From the NCBI RefSeq assembly GCF_005217605.1, contig NZ_SZPX01000003.1, positions 1 through 64,000 on the forward strand: a stretch of 64,000 nt of DNA. Direction: 5' to 3'. This DNA comes from Sulfurimonas crateris. GTDB lineage: Bacteria; Campylobacterota; Campylobacteria; Campylobacterales; Sulfurimonadaceae. Each line of letters starts with the position of its first letter. Position 1 is the first letter of the stretch. A model generated the notes under the pieces. The model was not told the origin of the DNA. It saw nothing but the letters and a program-made list of their open reading frames with translations, and searched no databases. Positions 8,016 to 17,302 of the stretch are shown in pieces. A program made the translations under genes and the position numbers.

Positions 8016-10124
8016 TTAAAACTCTTTTTTGAGCGTTATTAAAAAAGTTCTGCGCTCTTGCTCGTAATCTTCAGGATAGGTGCTAACGGCAGACGGAAAT
8101 TTAACGGTAGAGTTAAAGATATTTTTTACGCTAAACGTCAAAGCAAAGTCATGTTCTTTGTTTTTGTACTGCATAGCAGTGTCAAAAGTAGAGTATGCCT
8201 TTACCTTTTCGCGTGTATCTCCGAATACTCTGTTTTTTGAGCCGACAAATTTAGCTGTGGTACTAATAGACAAAGTTCTGTCAATGTTATAGATGTAGTA
8301 CCCTTTTGCCAGATGATTCGCAACATTTGATAGCGATTCACTTCTTGCTTCATCGTTTATATAAGATTTTCCTGTCACGTAGGAGTAGTTCAGGTAGAGC
8401 TGATCAAGAGATGTTATATTTCCCTTATACTCGAGTTCAAAGCCGTAGATATCGGTATCCATTACATTCTCATATTCCGGAGATGTAGATGAGTTATATA
8501 TCTGGTCTTTATTTAGAAGATAAAAAAGATTTGTCTGAATATATGAGTCATTGGAGAATTTTTTGATATATGCTGCCTCAAAAGCATCTACTATTTCAGG
8601 TTTTAGATCACTGCTGCCTACTCTGGCACGGTTGTTCATCGTAAACATCTCCTGCCACGAGGCATTTCTGTGTGAGCGGCTGTATATTGCTTTAAAAATA
8701 TTTTCTGCATCTAGCTGATAGACCATAGATACTCTAGGTTCCAGACCTGCATCTTCGTATGAGGTCTCTTCATAATTAAAGCCGTAGATGAAGCTGAGAT
8801 TATTGTTTAGTTCAAACTCGTCTTGTAGTGATATGATAAGAGTATTGCGTTTGGCATTTGCATCAAAAAACGGATATGTTTGCGTATAGTCATATAGTTC
8901 AGGTAAGCCTGTTGACCAATTTGATAGCTTTGAGATCATATCTATGGTCTCTTCTCTTGTAAGACGGTACCCAAAGGTAAAAAGATGTCTCTCTACTCCT
9001 CTGTACTTGAGATAAGAAGATTGATAAAGTGTTCTTTGTGTTGCTAAATGCTCTCCGTATAATCCATCTGCAAATGAAACAGGAGGAGAGACTGTACCAT
9101 AAGTGTCAAATTGGTACATGTCAATAAAGTTTAAACCATCCGGAAGCAGTTTGGATTTGGAATCAAATGTATCATATTTTATACCTGCATCTATATTTAG
9201 CTCATAATCGTTGATTTTTTTGTTATAGCCCAAATCTAGATAGTAGCTTGGCAGTTTTACCCTATCGTTCTCTTGAGGGAGCGAATAGTTAATGCCGTAA
9301 GCACTCCCTTTTTTATGCTCAAGCATCCTAGCTTTGAGAGAAAAATCTTTATACTCAAGACTCAGTCCGAGAGAGTACTCCTCTAGCCACAGGGGAGCAT
9401 CTCCAGACTGAGAAAGTGCTCTGTTATCATAGCCCGTCATGCTCATAACACCCTGAGACAAGCCATCAGGACCAGATGGCAATTTTTTATTATCCTCTTG
9501 GTAGAAAAAGTCAACAGAAACTCTTAGATCATCCACCTTGTAGTTCTTAAAAAAACCGCCCATTTTGTAGTCGTATGAGCCGTATTTAAAAACTATTTTG
9601 TCGCTAGAGTTAAAGCCTTCAAAATCTTCAGCATATGTAATAACATTTATTGAACCGGCATAAGCATTAAACCCATCCGTTTTACTTCCGGGGCCTCTTA
9701 CGACTTCTATACGCTTGATCATCTCAACGGGAAAAGAGAGATATTCAGAGTAGGCATCTAGAAAAAGGTTGTTAACGGGTACGCCGTCGATAAAGAGCTT
9801 TGACTGCCCGTATGCCAGAGAGTTTGACCCCCTGAATATAGGTGTTTGATTATTTGAGTTATCTGTTGCCATATCAACACCTGGAACCAAAAACAGAGCC
9901 TCTTTCAGGTTTGATATACCAAGTTTTTCAAGCTCTTTACCGTTAAAAGTAGATATGATATAGGGTTGATAATGTTCGTTTTGTTTTGTAGTAGTTGCAA
10001 CTTCGCTGAAATGTTTCATTTGGTTTGCTAGGGACTCTACTGCATTGTCTACACCTCCATCTGCAACACAAGAATATGTTAAAGAGGACAGTAAAAGAGC
10101 TATATTAAACAGTTTGTTTTGCAT
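8016..10124 (-). CDS. TonB-dependent outer-membrane receptor
   Basis: A 702-residue receptor. It has a signal peptide (about 1-22), a plug domain (about 50-165) with LKEALFLVPGVDM, FRGSNS, LFIDGVPVNN and IEVVRGPGS, then a 22-strand-type beta-barrel ending in the expected aromatic residue (LKKEF). TonB receptors move a ligand across the outer membrane using TonB. The substrate is not evident. Being second in the operon, between an acyltransferase and a YfiR-like protein, suggests that it senses or imports a signal rather than iron. The nearest tonB-like gene is at 22838. Confidence 0.88.
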   Translation of the reverse strand: MQNKLFNIALLLSSLTYSCVADGGVDNAVESLANQMKHFSEVATTTKQNEHYQPYIISTFNGKELEKLGISNLKEALFLVPGVDMATDNSNNQTPIFRGSNSLAYGQSKLFIDGVPVNNLFLDAYSEYLSFPVEMIKRIEVVRGPGSKTDGFNAYAGSINVITYAEDFEGFNSSDKIVFKYGSYDYKMGGFFKNYKVDDLRVSVDFFYQEDNKKLPSGPDGLSQGVMSMTGYDNRALSQSGDAPLWLEEYSLGLSLEYKDFSLKARMLEHKKGSAYGINYSLPQENDRVKLPSYYLDLGYNKKINDYELNIDAGIKYDTFDSKSKLLPDGLNFIDMYQFDTYGTVSPPVSFADGLYGEHLATQRTLYQSSYLKYRGVERHLFTFGYRLTREETIDMISKLSNWSTGLPELYDYTQTYPFFDANAKRNTLIISLQDEFELNNNLSFIYGFNYEETSYEDAGLEPRVSMVYQLDAENIFKAIYSRSHRNASWQEMFTMNNRARVGSSDLKPEIVDAFEAAYIKKFSNDSYIQTNLFYLLNKDQIYNSSTSPEYENVMDTDIYGFELEYKGNITSLDQLYLNYSYVTGKSYINDEARSESLSNVANHLAKGYYIYNIDRTLSISTTAKFVGSKNRVFGDTREKVKAYSTFDTAMQYKNKEHDFALTFSVKNIFNSTVKFPSAVSTYPEDYEQERRTFLITLKKEF

Positions 10125-10134
10125 AATTTTCTTT

Positions 10135-10713
10135 CTATGCCTGAATAAATTCAGGATTATCTTTTCCTAGTTGGCTTGTATATAAGACAGATGGATGTCT
10201 TAAACCCATTTTTCCATGGAGCTGCATTGAGGCTAGCACTTCATACTGTATTTTATACATTTTAAGAAGCCTTATAAAACTCGGTTCCAATGCTCCATAA
10301 GTATACTCTATACCGAGTTTTATCATTTTGTGATACATAAGTTTTTTAAGTCCATTCATGATATCCATTGTAGTTTTTATATTTCTATATTTAGCACCAA
10401 CAAAAATCCTCGACATCTCTCCTAGTTTATCTCTTTCAAATATGCTATTGTCAAATACCATACAGTTCTCCGTTGGGTAACCGTGTGGGCAGTTGTAAAT
10501 CAACCTTACCGTTGCACAAATATTTTGTATATCATCAAGTACTACAAAATGAACAGAGTAAGGATCATAAATATCGCTCTCTTTGTTATTGACAAAATTA
10601 TTATCTACAACATACTCTTTAAATATTTCAGTTTGCGTAATTACCTTATATCTAAACTCAAATACTTTTTCAAGCAACTCTTTGTCATGTACTTCTAAAA
10701 ATGTAAAGTTCAA
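10135..10713 (-). CDS. Autoinducer-synthase/exosortase-type N-acyltransferase
   Basis: A 192-residue GNAT-fold protein. It has the fingerprint of LuxI-type and PEP-CTERM/exosortase-associated acyltransferases: FRYKV (Arg21), DIYDPYSVHFVV (Asp47, Asp50), ATVRLI (Arg70) and GEMSRIFV (Glu99, Arg102). The D-x2-D and E-x2-R spacings match those families, which make N-acyl homoserine lactones or N-acyl amino acids from acyl carriers. No exosortase gene is nearby. It is the first gene of a four-gene operon, 10 bp before the TonB receptor. The ribosome site is weak. The product is unknown; a diffusible N-acyl signal is my inference. Confidence 0.6.
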   Translation of the reverse strand: MNFTFLEVHDKELLEKVFEFRYKVITQTEIFKEYVVDNNFVNNKESDIYDPYSVHFVVLDDIQNICATVRLIYNCPHGYPTENCMVFDNSIFERDKLGEMSRIFVGAKYRNIKTTMDIMNGLKKLMYHKMIKLGIEYTYGALEPSFIRLLKMYKIQYEVLASMQLHGKMGLRHPSVLYTSQLGKDNPEFIQA

Positions 10714-10881
10714 GCTATCTCTTTTGCGCTATATTGCAGATAACTTGTAAGAGCGTAGGCTGTTAATGCTTCTGTAATATAGCTTTGTAAAATTTATTAA
10801 TTAAATATATTTATATATTTATAATATTAGTAATAATATTTAAATAAAAATTAATACAAACTGAAATATATAGCTAAGAAA
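10714..10881. promoter_or_regulatory. Promoter region of the acyltransferase-receptor-GGDEF operon
   Basis: A 168-bp, very AT-rich gap between pepA and the first gene of the operon, both on the minus strand. It contains an AT-only inverted repeat (AATATTAGTAATAATATT, about 10825-10842) and several TATAAT-like runs. The operon promoter must be here or further upstream; I cannot fix a single -10 box. Confidence 0.3.
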
Positions 10882-12294
10882 TTATAAGTTTTTTAAATAT
10901 CCACACATTAGACGCACTCCCGAACCGGTTGCACCGTAGACATTACAATCCCATGGAGTCTCTGTATAAGCCGTGCCCGCTATATCAAAGTGCATCCACT
11001 TCTTTTTGTTCTCTTCACGGATAAATTTATCTAAAAACAGACCTGCAGTTATAGCTCCGCCGTAAGGTTTTGATGCCGTATTGCTGATGTCTGCGATCTC
11101 GCTTTTTAGAAGCTTTTTAAGATGCTTGTTAAACGGAAGAGAGCTTATCATCTCTCCTGTATCGCTTCCTGCACGTGAAATATCATGTTTTAGCTTGTGA
11201 GAGTGTCCCATAAGCCCTGTCGTGTACTGTCCAAGAGCGATCATACATGCACCTGTTAGCGTTGCAAAGTCAAAGATATAGTCCGCATTTACCGCATCTT
11301 GAGCATAATCTAAAACATCCGCTAAGACCAAACGACCTTCTGCGTCAGTATTTCTGACCTCGATAGTGGTCTTGCTTCTTGAAACAAGCACATCATCTGG
11401 CTTGTAAGCATCTCCGCCTACCATATTTTCAACTGCGCCGATAAACGCATGGACTTCAATATCAAGCTTCATCTCGCTTATAGCTTTTATCATCCCAAGA
11501 ACCGCGCAAGCTCCCGCTTTATCCATCTTCATTGTAACCATTGAAGTCGCAGGCTTAAGGCTTAATCCTCCGCTGTCGTATGTAAGGCCTTTTCCTACAA
11601 GTGAGACGACTTTTTTAGGGTTTTCGGGTTTGTACGATAGATGGATCAGAGCGCTTCCGTGAACAGATGCACGCCCGACTGCAAGCATAGCGTTCATATT
11701 CTCTTTTGCAAGATCATCCTCTTGAAGTATCTCGCACTCCAAAGAGTTGTCATCTGCAAGCTTTTGAGCAAGTGAGCACATAGTCTGAGGGTTTAGCTCT
11801 TGTGGAGCTCTGTTTACGATATCACGCGTAAAAGATGTAGCGTTTGAGATAATAAGCGCTTCATTGAAGATAGGCTCAAGCGTAGCAAGCTCCATATCCT
11901 CAGCTGCTATAAAAATCTTCTCCAGTGCCGCTTTTTTAGCATCTGATTTGTACTCGTTAAACTCATATCCGCCTAAAACTACTCCTTCAACTAATGCTCC
12001 AAGAGAAGATTTGCTAATAGCGCTTACTTTTGCCGATTTGTAGTTTGAACTCTTTAGCGCTTTTATCATTACTGCTGCCGCACTTCTTATGTCGTCGCTC
12101 TTTTTGCTATCGACCCCGCAAAATATAGCTCTTTTTTCATATAAGAAGCATGTTGTGTCCTGCTCGGCTTTAAAACCTGCACTGCCAAGTATCTCAGACT
12201 CTTCATGCTCGCTCAGTTCATCTTTGCTTATAAACTCTATTTTTATCTCTGCATCTATATCAGATATCTTTTTTTCTACTAATTTAATATTCAC
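10882..12294 (-). CDS. pepA: Leucyl aminopeptidase (M17)
   Basis: A 470-residue cytosolic aminopeptidase. The N-terminal domain (about 1-150) is variable. The catalytic domain has VGKGLTYDSGGLSLKP and the family signature NTDAEGRLVLAD (about 316-327), which carry the two-metal ligands and active residues. The length is normal for PepA. It removes N-terminal residues during peptide turnover; some PepA proteins also bind DNA. It starts 17 bp after trpB and is probably cotranscribed in the apt-trpB-pepA series. Confidence 0.93.
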   Translation of the reverse strand: MNIKLVEKKISDIDAEIKIEFISKDELSEHEESEILGSAGFKAEQDTTCFLYEKRAIFCGVDSKKSDDIRSAAAVMIKALKSSNYKSAKVSAISKSSLGALVEGVVLGGYEFNEYKSDAKKAALEKIFIAAEDMELATLEPIFNEALIISNATSFTRDIVNRAPQELNPQTMCSLAQKLADDNSLECEILQEDDLAKENMNAMLAVGRASVHGSALIHLSYKPENPKKVVSLVGKGLTYDSGGLSLKPATSMVTMKMDKAGACAVLGMIKAISEMKLDIEVHAFIGAVENMVGGDAYKPDDVLVSRSKTTIEVRNTDAEGRLVLADVLDYAQDAVNADYIFDFATLTGACMIALGQYTTGLMGHSHKLKHDISRAGSDTGEMISSLPFNKHLKKLLKSEIADISNTASKPYGGAITAGLFLDKFIREENKKKWMHFDIAGTAYTETPWDCNVYGATGSGVRLMCGYLKNL

Positions 12295-12311
12295 AAATTT
12301 TCCTATTTCAT

Positions 12312-13535
12312 TTAGTTATCGAAGCTTAATAGCTCTTTTGCCTGTACCATATCTTTATCTCCGCGACCGGATAAGTTTACGATAATTAGTTTGTCTTTAA
12401 TATTTGGCATCTTTTTAAGATACGCTATAGCGTGAGCGCTCTCAAACGCAGGAATTATTCCCTCTTTCTGAGAGAGCCATACAAATGCGTCAAGAGCCTC
12501 TTCATCTGTTATATAATCATAACTAACAGATTTGTTGTCGTGGTGAAACGAGTGCTCTGGTCCGATGCCTGGGTAGTCAAGCCCTGCGCTTATTGAGTGA
12601 GCCTCCATTATCTGACCGTCATCATCCTGAAGAAGATAGCTCATCTGTCCGTGCAGTACTCCGGGGCGACCTTGATTAAGTGAACATCCGTGCTGACCGC
12701 TGCCTATGCCGTGACCGCCTGCTTCGATACCGATGCACTCAACATCTTCATCTTCCAAAAAGTGGTGAAATGTGCCTATGGCGTTACTGCCGCCGCCGAT
12801 ACACGCTATGACGTGATCAGGCAGACGACCTTCTTTTTGTAGGATCTGTGCCCTTGCTTCGTACCCGATAATAGCCTGAAAGTCTCTTACCATCATTGGG
12901 TACGGGTGGGGTCCTGCAACTGTTCCTATGATGTAAAAAGTGTCTCTTGTATTTGTTACCCAGTGACGGATCGCGTCATTCATAGCATCTTTTAGGGTCT
13001 TGCTCCCGCTCTGCACAGAGTTTACTTTTGCACCAAGAAGTTTCATACGAAATACGTTAAGCTCCTGTCTTGCGACATCTTTTGCACCCATAAATATTTC
13101 ACACTCTAAATCTAGAAGTGCGCAGATGGTCGCAGTTGCGACTCCGTGCTGACCTGCACCGGTCTCAGCGATTATCTTTTTGTAGCCAAGTCTTTTTGCC
13201 ATAAGCCCTTGCGCGATAACATTGTTTACTTTATGCGCTCCCGTGTGGTTGAGATCCTCTCTTTTTAGATAGATCTTTGCGCCGAGCTCGTCGGAGATGT
13301 TTTTAGCAAAGTAGAGCGGAGAAGGGCGCCCTACATAATCTTTTAGATAGTAATCGACTTCGCTCCAAAACTCTTTGTTGAAACGTATGCTTTTGTACTC
13401 CTCTTCGAGTTTTAGAAGAGCAGGCATAAGAGTTTCAGGAACATATCTGCCGCCAAAAGCTACGCTCTCGTTGTCAAACTTTCCGAAATGACCGTTCTCA
13501 TCGGGGTCAAATTTTGAAGGGGATGGTATATACAT
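12312..13535 (-). CDS. trpB: Tryptophan synthase beta chain
   Basis: A 407-residue PLP enzyme that condenses indole with serine to make tryptophan. The PLP lysine lies in [10 protein letters not shown] (Lys102). The phosphate loop GGGSNAIG and the GRGDKD block near the end are intact. It is the standard TrpB1 type by length and N-terminus. It overlaps the apt stop codon by one base (13535). No trpA, trpC or other trp genes are in the window, so the pathway genes are scattered. Confidence 0.95.
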   Translation of the reverse strand: MYIPSPSKFDPDENGHFGKFDNESVAFGGRYVPETLMPALLKLEEEYKSIRFNKEFWSEVDYYLKDYVGRPSPLYFAKNISDELGAKIYLKREDLNHTGAHKVNNVIAQGLMAKRLGYKKIIAETGAGQHGVATATICALLDLECEIFMGAKDVARQELNVFRMKLLGAKVNSVQSGSKTLKDAMNDAIRHWVTNTRDTFYIIGTVAGPHPYPMMVRDFQAIIGYEARAQILQKEGRLPDHVIACIGGGSNAIGTFHHFLEDEDVECIGIEAGGHGIGSGQHGCSLNQGRPGVLHGQMSYLLQDDDGQIMEAHSISAGLDYPGIGPEHSFHHDNKSVSYDYITDEEALDAFVWLSQKEGIIPAFESAHAIAYLKKMPNIKDKLIIVNLSGRGDKDMVQAKELLSFDN

Positions 13536-14083
13536 TATTTTACCTCGACCAGTGAGTAGACTTCAGTGCTCTTTTTAAGCTCTTTTTGTCCATCTAAAAA
13601 GTCAAGAGCTATGATAAAACAAGCCTCCACACAAGATGCGCCTGCTTGGTTTATAAGTCTTGCGGCAGCGTTTGCAGTTCCCCCTGTAGCTATGAGGTCA
13701 TCCATAAGAAGAACTCTTGCATTTGGGATATTGCTAAAAGCGTCTATGTGAACCTCTATCTCATCAACACCATACTCCAAAGAGTACTTTTCGCTTATAG
13801 TCGTATATGGAAGCTTCCCTTTTTTGCGGATTGGAACAAACCCGATGCCCAGCATCTGCGCAAGTGTAGCGGCGAAGATAAAGCCTCTTGCATCAATGCC
13901 TGCTATATAATCAAGGTTGTACTCTTTATATTTTTGGTAAAGGTGGTTCATAGTAACCCCGAAAGCTTCTCTGTCATTTAAGAGGGTCGTTATATCTTTA
14001 AATACAATGCCGGGTTTTGGAAAATCTTTTATATCTCTTATGGAATTTTCTACAATTCTTCTCTCTGTGTTGCTAAGTGTCAT
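13535..14083 (-). CDS. apt: Adenine phosphoribosyltransferase
   Basis: A 182-residue purine salvage enzyme converting adenine and PRPP to AMP. The PRPP-binding motif [14 protein letters not shown] is complete, preceded by the [10 protein letters not shown] loop typical of Apt. Length and motif order match the family. It is followed by trpB with a one-base overlap and preceded by a small coiled-coil membrane gene 13 bp away. Confidence 0.94.
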   Translation of the reverse strand: MTLSNTERRIVENSIRDIKDFPKPGIVFKDITTLLNDREAFGVTMNHLYQKYKEYNLDYIAGIDARGFIFAATLAQMLGIGFVPIRKKGKLPYTTISEKYSLEYGVDEIEVHIDAFSNIPNARVLLMDDLIATGGTANAAARLINQAGASCVEACFIIALDFLDGQKELKKSTEVYSLVEVK

Positions 14084-14096
14084 CTCTGTTCCTTTA

Positions 14097-14429
14097 TTAT
14101 ATTAGAGCGTCTATGCGACCCTCTAGAGCTTTGATCTTGTTGTTAAGACGGTCGGTCTCTTGTCTGTATTTGGTATTTCTCTGTTTTAGAACTTTTAGTT
14201 CATTTTTCTGTTTTGTCAACTCATCACTTAAGATATCAACGTTTCCAAGAGCACGCTGAAGCTGGATCTGATACTTTCTAATAAGTATCTCCGCTTCTTG
14301 AAGCGTAAGTTTCATCAAGTCGTTGTTTCGCTGCTCTTTGCTTGTAATACTTTTAAAGTAAAACATTTTAACAAAGAGATAGACAGATAAGATAGAGAGT
14401 ATCGTTAAAAGTGACCATTCTAAAAACAT
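14097..14429 (-). CDS. Small membrane-anchored coiled-coil protein
   Basis: A 110-residue protein with one N-terminal membrane helix (about 6-22, [18 protein letters not shown]) and a long coiled coil (about 35-108) rich in Glu, Lys, Gln and Leu ([20 protein letters not shown]). I do not recognise a named family. The topology resembles small division- or envelope-associated scaffolds, but nothing specific supports a role. It lies between rpiB and apt in the same direction, with short gaps, and is probably in the operon. Confidence 0.65.
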   Translation of the reverse strand: MFLEWSLLTILSILSVYLFVKMFYFKSITSKEQRNNDLMKLTLQEAEILIRKYQIQLQRALGNVDILSDELTKQKNELKVLKQRNTKYRQETDRLNNKIKALEGRIDALI

Positions 14430-14472
14430 CAGTTTTCCTTTTTAAAATTATAGCTCTTCACAAGCATGTAGA

Positions 14473-14907
14473 TTAATGAATAGCCTCTATTTTTTCTACG
14501 CGCCCAGTGTGACGACCGCCCTCAAAGCTCCCGCCGATCCATGCATCGAGTATGGACTCACATACGCCTTTGCCTATGATTCTCTCGCCAAAGCATAGTA
14601 CATTTGCATCATTGTGTCCTCTGGCAACTGTTGCTGTGTAAGCATCATGACAGAGTGCTGCGCGGATCCCGCTGTGTCTGTTCGCTGCCATGCTCATGCC
14701 GATTCCAGAGCCGCATATTAAAATACCGTGCGCTGTATTATCAGCTAAAACTGCTTTGCAAACACTTAGTGCATAATCTGGATAATCAACTCTATCTCTT
14801 GAGAAAGGTCCAAGGTCTATAACCTCGTGACCCTTCTCTTTTAGCAGTTCAACCGTGTAATCTTTAAGATCCAAGCCGGCATGGTCTGTTGCAATATAAA
14901 ACTTCAC
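14473..14907 (-). CDS. rpiB: Ribose 5-phosphate isomerase B
   Basis: A 144-residue RpiB-type isomerase interconverting ribose 5-phosphate and ribulose 5-phosphate. The N-terminal IATDHAGLDLK phosphate/substrate loop and the catalytic Cys65 in ILICGSGIGMSMAANR are present, as is HDAYTATVARGHNDAN. Length is typical. It lies 16 bp downstream of the M50 protease gene in the same operon. Confidence 0.94.
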   Translation of the reverse strand: MKFYIATDHAGLDLKDYTVELLKEKGHEVIDLGPFSRDRVDYPDYALSVCKAVLADNTAHGILICGSGIGMSMAANRHSGIRAALCHDAYTATVARGHNDANVLCFGERIIGKGVCESILDAWIGGSFEGGRHTGRVEKIEAIH

Positions 14908-14923
14908 TTTATTCTCTCCTCTT

Positions 14924-15607
14924 TTATGATAGTAGTAACTTTAAAATTGTCTGCACAGGCATTAGAAGCAGATAATCTTTTAGCGGCGTCATAAGAACTA
15001 TTAAAACTATAATTATTCCATATCTTTCATTTTTATAAAAGAACTCCGCAACGGAATTTATCCTGTATTTTAGCGAAAGGTGCATTAGAAAGTGCGCCCC
15101 GTCAAATTGCGGTATAGGGAGCAGATTGAAGACTCCAAGTACAACATTTATGATAACACTCTGAAGTATAAATAGATATGCAAAAATATAAAGCAGCGAA
15201 TCTGCATCGGTAGGTCTGCTAAGATTTATAAGAACAATAGATGCTATCGCGGCTAATGTAAAGTTGTAGACTATACCCGCCAGGTCAACTTGCATAGCTC
15301 CGTTATATCCTGCTCTGTCAACTACAGTTCTCATATTTATAGGAACAGGCTTTGCCCAGCCAAACAAAAATCCGCTCTCACTTCCAAGAAGTATAGGCAC
15401 AAAATACAAAGCCGCAGGAACAAGAATAGTTCCTACCAAGTCTATATGTGAAATAGGATTAATAGAGAGCCTTCCTGCATTTTTTGCCGTATTGTCGCCG
15501 TACATGTATGCAACCCATCCGTGCATTATCTCATGTCCTACGATTGCCAGAGTTAAGGCAAAAACGGCAGCGGCGATTTTTAGAAGATCAATAGATTCCA
15601 TAGTCAT
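14924..15607 (-). CDS. Site-2 protease family (M50) membrane metallopeptidase
   Basis: A 227-residue multi-helix protein. The zinc motif HEIMHG is at residues 25-30 inside TM1, and the second metal ligand is in NLLPIPQFDGAH (about 160-171). This is the minimal M50/site-2 protease form widespread in Campylobacterota. It cleaves membrane-embedded substrates; the target is not known. Its first 20 bp overlap the end of the signal peptidase gene at 15588, showing translational coupling. Confidence 0.88.
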   Translation of the reverse strand: MTMESIDLLKIAAAVFALTLAIVGHEIMHGWVAYMYGDNTAKNAGRLSINPISHIDLVGTILVPAALYFVPILLGSESGFLFGWAKPVPINMRTVVDRAGYNGAMQVDLAGIVYNFTLAAIASIVLINLSRPTDADSLLYIFAYLFILQSVIINVVLGVFNLLPIPQFDGAHFLMHLSLKYRINSVAEFFYKNERYGIIIVLIVLMTPLKDYLLLMPVQTILKLLLS

Positions 15608-16568
15608 CTTTATCTTTTTTTATTCTCTCAACAACGGCTCTATCCAGATGCTCCGGAGCTTCTAGATCGGTAGGAGTTTTCCCTAAACGGTCCCATCTTA
15701 TCTCCCAATCTTCATCTATGCTAAAGTAGATAAACCAAGGAGTCCCTTCGATATTCTCATATGGAACAGCTCCCCAAAAACGGCTGTCGTTCGAGTGGTC
15801 TCGGTTGTCGCCCATCATAAAGTAGTGATCTTCATCGACTCTTATCGGAGCAAAGTTAAAAATAGGCATAGGATATTGACCGTTAAGAGAGATCTTATCA
15901 TCGTGGTGTATCCCGGGATGTTCTTTCATATATGGATTCTTGACCCAGAGCTTCTGGGCAAAAACTACGATATCCTCTTCATTAAAGTTGTTCTTTATCC
16001 ACTCATCGCCTTCTCTGTGGTGTAGATAGAGATTTTTATCAGCTACGAAGAGCTCATCACCAGGAAGTGCTACACATCTTTTTACAAAGTGCTGTTTTGT
16101 GTTGTGAGGCGGTCTGAATATTACAATGTCGCCACGTTGAATTTTTTTTGATGAAATTTTATTTAATGAAACACAATCTCCAGATAAAATATTATAATTC
16201 ATGTGATTAGAAGTTAGATTGAAATTTTCAATCACATAAGTTTTAATCAAAAATGTTGAAGTTACATTAAGAAGAATAAATAGTAAATAAAAATACCATT
16301 TATTGTAACTTTCCAGTTTGTAATTGAAAATATTATTTGCTTCTTTAAAAGAAAGAATTATATTTGCGGCGTATATAGAGAACAATAAAAATAAAAAGCT
16401 TAGATAAAAAACATTACCAAAATAATAACTTAGATAAAAAGTAAAGATATAAATTAAAAAAAAACTAATAAAAAAAAATATTGCTTTTCCCAATTTTCCA
16501 CAATACATAAACCCCAATCCAGGGAATAAAAAAGATAAAAAAGCAGCTAAAAATTTGTTTCTTTTCAT
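15588..16568 (-). CDS. Chimeric signal peptidase I, catalytic Ser replaced by His
   Basis: A 326-residue protein. Residues 1-118 carry extra membrane helices (FPGLGFMYCGKLGKAIFFF and following) and are strongly AT-biased. From about 144 on (QRGDIVIFRPPHN) it matches signal peptidase I, with catalytic Lys163 (HFVKRC) and MGDNRDHSNDSRFWG. Aligning FNLTSNHMNYNILSGD with the FKIPSGSMKDSLLIGD of the copy at 19762 puts His122 at the nucleophilic Ser39. The 3' half has normal host base use, overlaps the M50 gene and looks like the original lepB tail; the 5' half looks imported. Peptidase activity is doubtful. Confidence 0.75.
   Translation of the reverse strand: MKRNKFLAAFLSFLFPGLGFMYCGKLGKAIFFFISFFLIYIFTFYLSYYFGNVFYLSFLFLLFSIYAANIILSFKEANNIFNYKLESYNKWYFYLLFILLNVTSTFLIKTYVIENFNLTSNHMNYNILSGDCVSLNKISSKKIQRGDIVIFRPPHNTKQHFVKRCVALPGDELFVADKNLYLHHREGDEWIKNNFNEEDIVVFAQKLWVKNPYMKEHPGIHHDDKISLNGQYPMPIFNFAPIRVDEDHYFMMGDNRDHSNDSRFWGAVPYENIEGTPWFIYFSIDEDWEIRWDRLGKTPTDLEAPEHLDRAVVERIKKDKDDYGIY
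16084..16115. repeat. Left recombination segment in lepB
   Basis: These 32 bp are identical to 20333-20364 (offset 4,249). They encode the RPPHNTKQHFV part of signal peptidase on the minus strand. Base composition switches on either side in opposite senses in the two copies. This is the probable crossover region of the lepB insertion. Confidence 0.6.
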
Positions 16569-16978
16569 AAAATTTATTTACTTTCCATATGCATGACTTA
16601 ATATAGTGAATTGTATCCAATTATGCTTAAAAATATTTTGCTGATTTTTAAGTCTATTGTAATTATGCAGAAATGAAAGCTGAAATATTGCAAGCTTTTT
16701 TATAATATCAACACTTGTGTTTACTTCGCAAGAATGAACAATGAGTTTTGGAGCTAGAATTATTTATGATATAAGTCACAAATTTTATATTTTTTAAAAA
16801 TTAGGGTACACTTCTTGTTATTAGAGTTTTATATATTTCGTTAATTGTAAAATAATTTTATTGAAAAGATTTGAAAATTTAGCTTCAACGAGTTTTTTTA
16901 AACTTCCAAATAAAACTTGATTGGGATGTGTATTTAGAAACTTACAAGGTGATTATACAATATATGAAGGGGAATTAA
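16569..16978. other. AT-rich divergent intergenic region
   Basis: A 410-bp gap between the chimeric signal peptidase (minus) and a small membrane gene (plus). No ORF of note was found. It holds poly-A/T tracts and possible -10 boxes (TATATT-like, about 16785-16795). A GAAGGGGAATT ribosome site is visible just before 16979. It probably carries both divergent promoters. I see no integrase or attachment site here. Confidence 0.4.
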
Positions 16979-17302
16979 ATGAATAATGATTTATTGGTGA
17001 AATTTTTGCCATTTTTTGACTCAGTTTGGTTTTGGATTATTGCAATAGTAATTAGTTTTTTTTGGGGATTTGTGGATATTGATTATATAGACAAAGAAAA
17101 AAATAATTTTAAAACTAAAGCCAATTATTTTGTTTCAGGTTTTTTGAGTTCTATTCTTGGATGGTTTAGTTTATATATCTTGTTTGCAAATGTAGCAAAA
17201 CAAGAATTTGACAATTTTAATATAGCACTACTTATAGTTGCGGTAGCTGGAATTAGTGGATATGGATACAAAACTTCAAATTGGTTTGGAAAGGATAAAT
17301 GA
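16979..17302 (+). CDS. Small three-helix membrane protein, unknown
   Basis: A 107-residue protein with hydrophobic segments at about 14-33 (SVWFWIIAIVISFFWGFV), 46-70 (FVSGFLSSILGWFSLYILFA) and 78-95. A short charged loop (DKEKNNFKTK) lies between the first two. No family is recognised. It has a good GAAGGGG site 5 nt before the ATG. It overlaps the following lipoprotein gene by 4 bp, so the two are probably made together. Composition is AT-rich like the rest of the insertion. Confidence 0.6.
   Translation: MNNDLLVKFLPFFDSVWFWIIAIVISFFWGFVDIDYIDKEKNNFKTKANYFVSGFLSSILGWFSLYILFANVAKQEFDNFNIALLIVAVAGISGYGYKTSNWFGKDK

Noticed and set aside
10135-10713. True LuxI homoserine-lactone synthase
   Set aside because: The key residues match, but the same pattern is shared by exosortase-associated and FeeM-type acyltransferases, and no LuxR is near; a specific product cannot be named.
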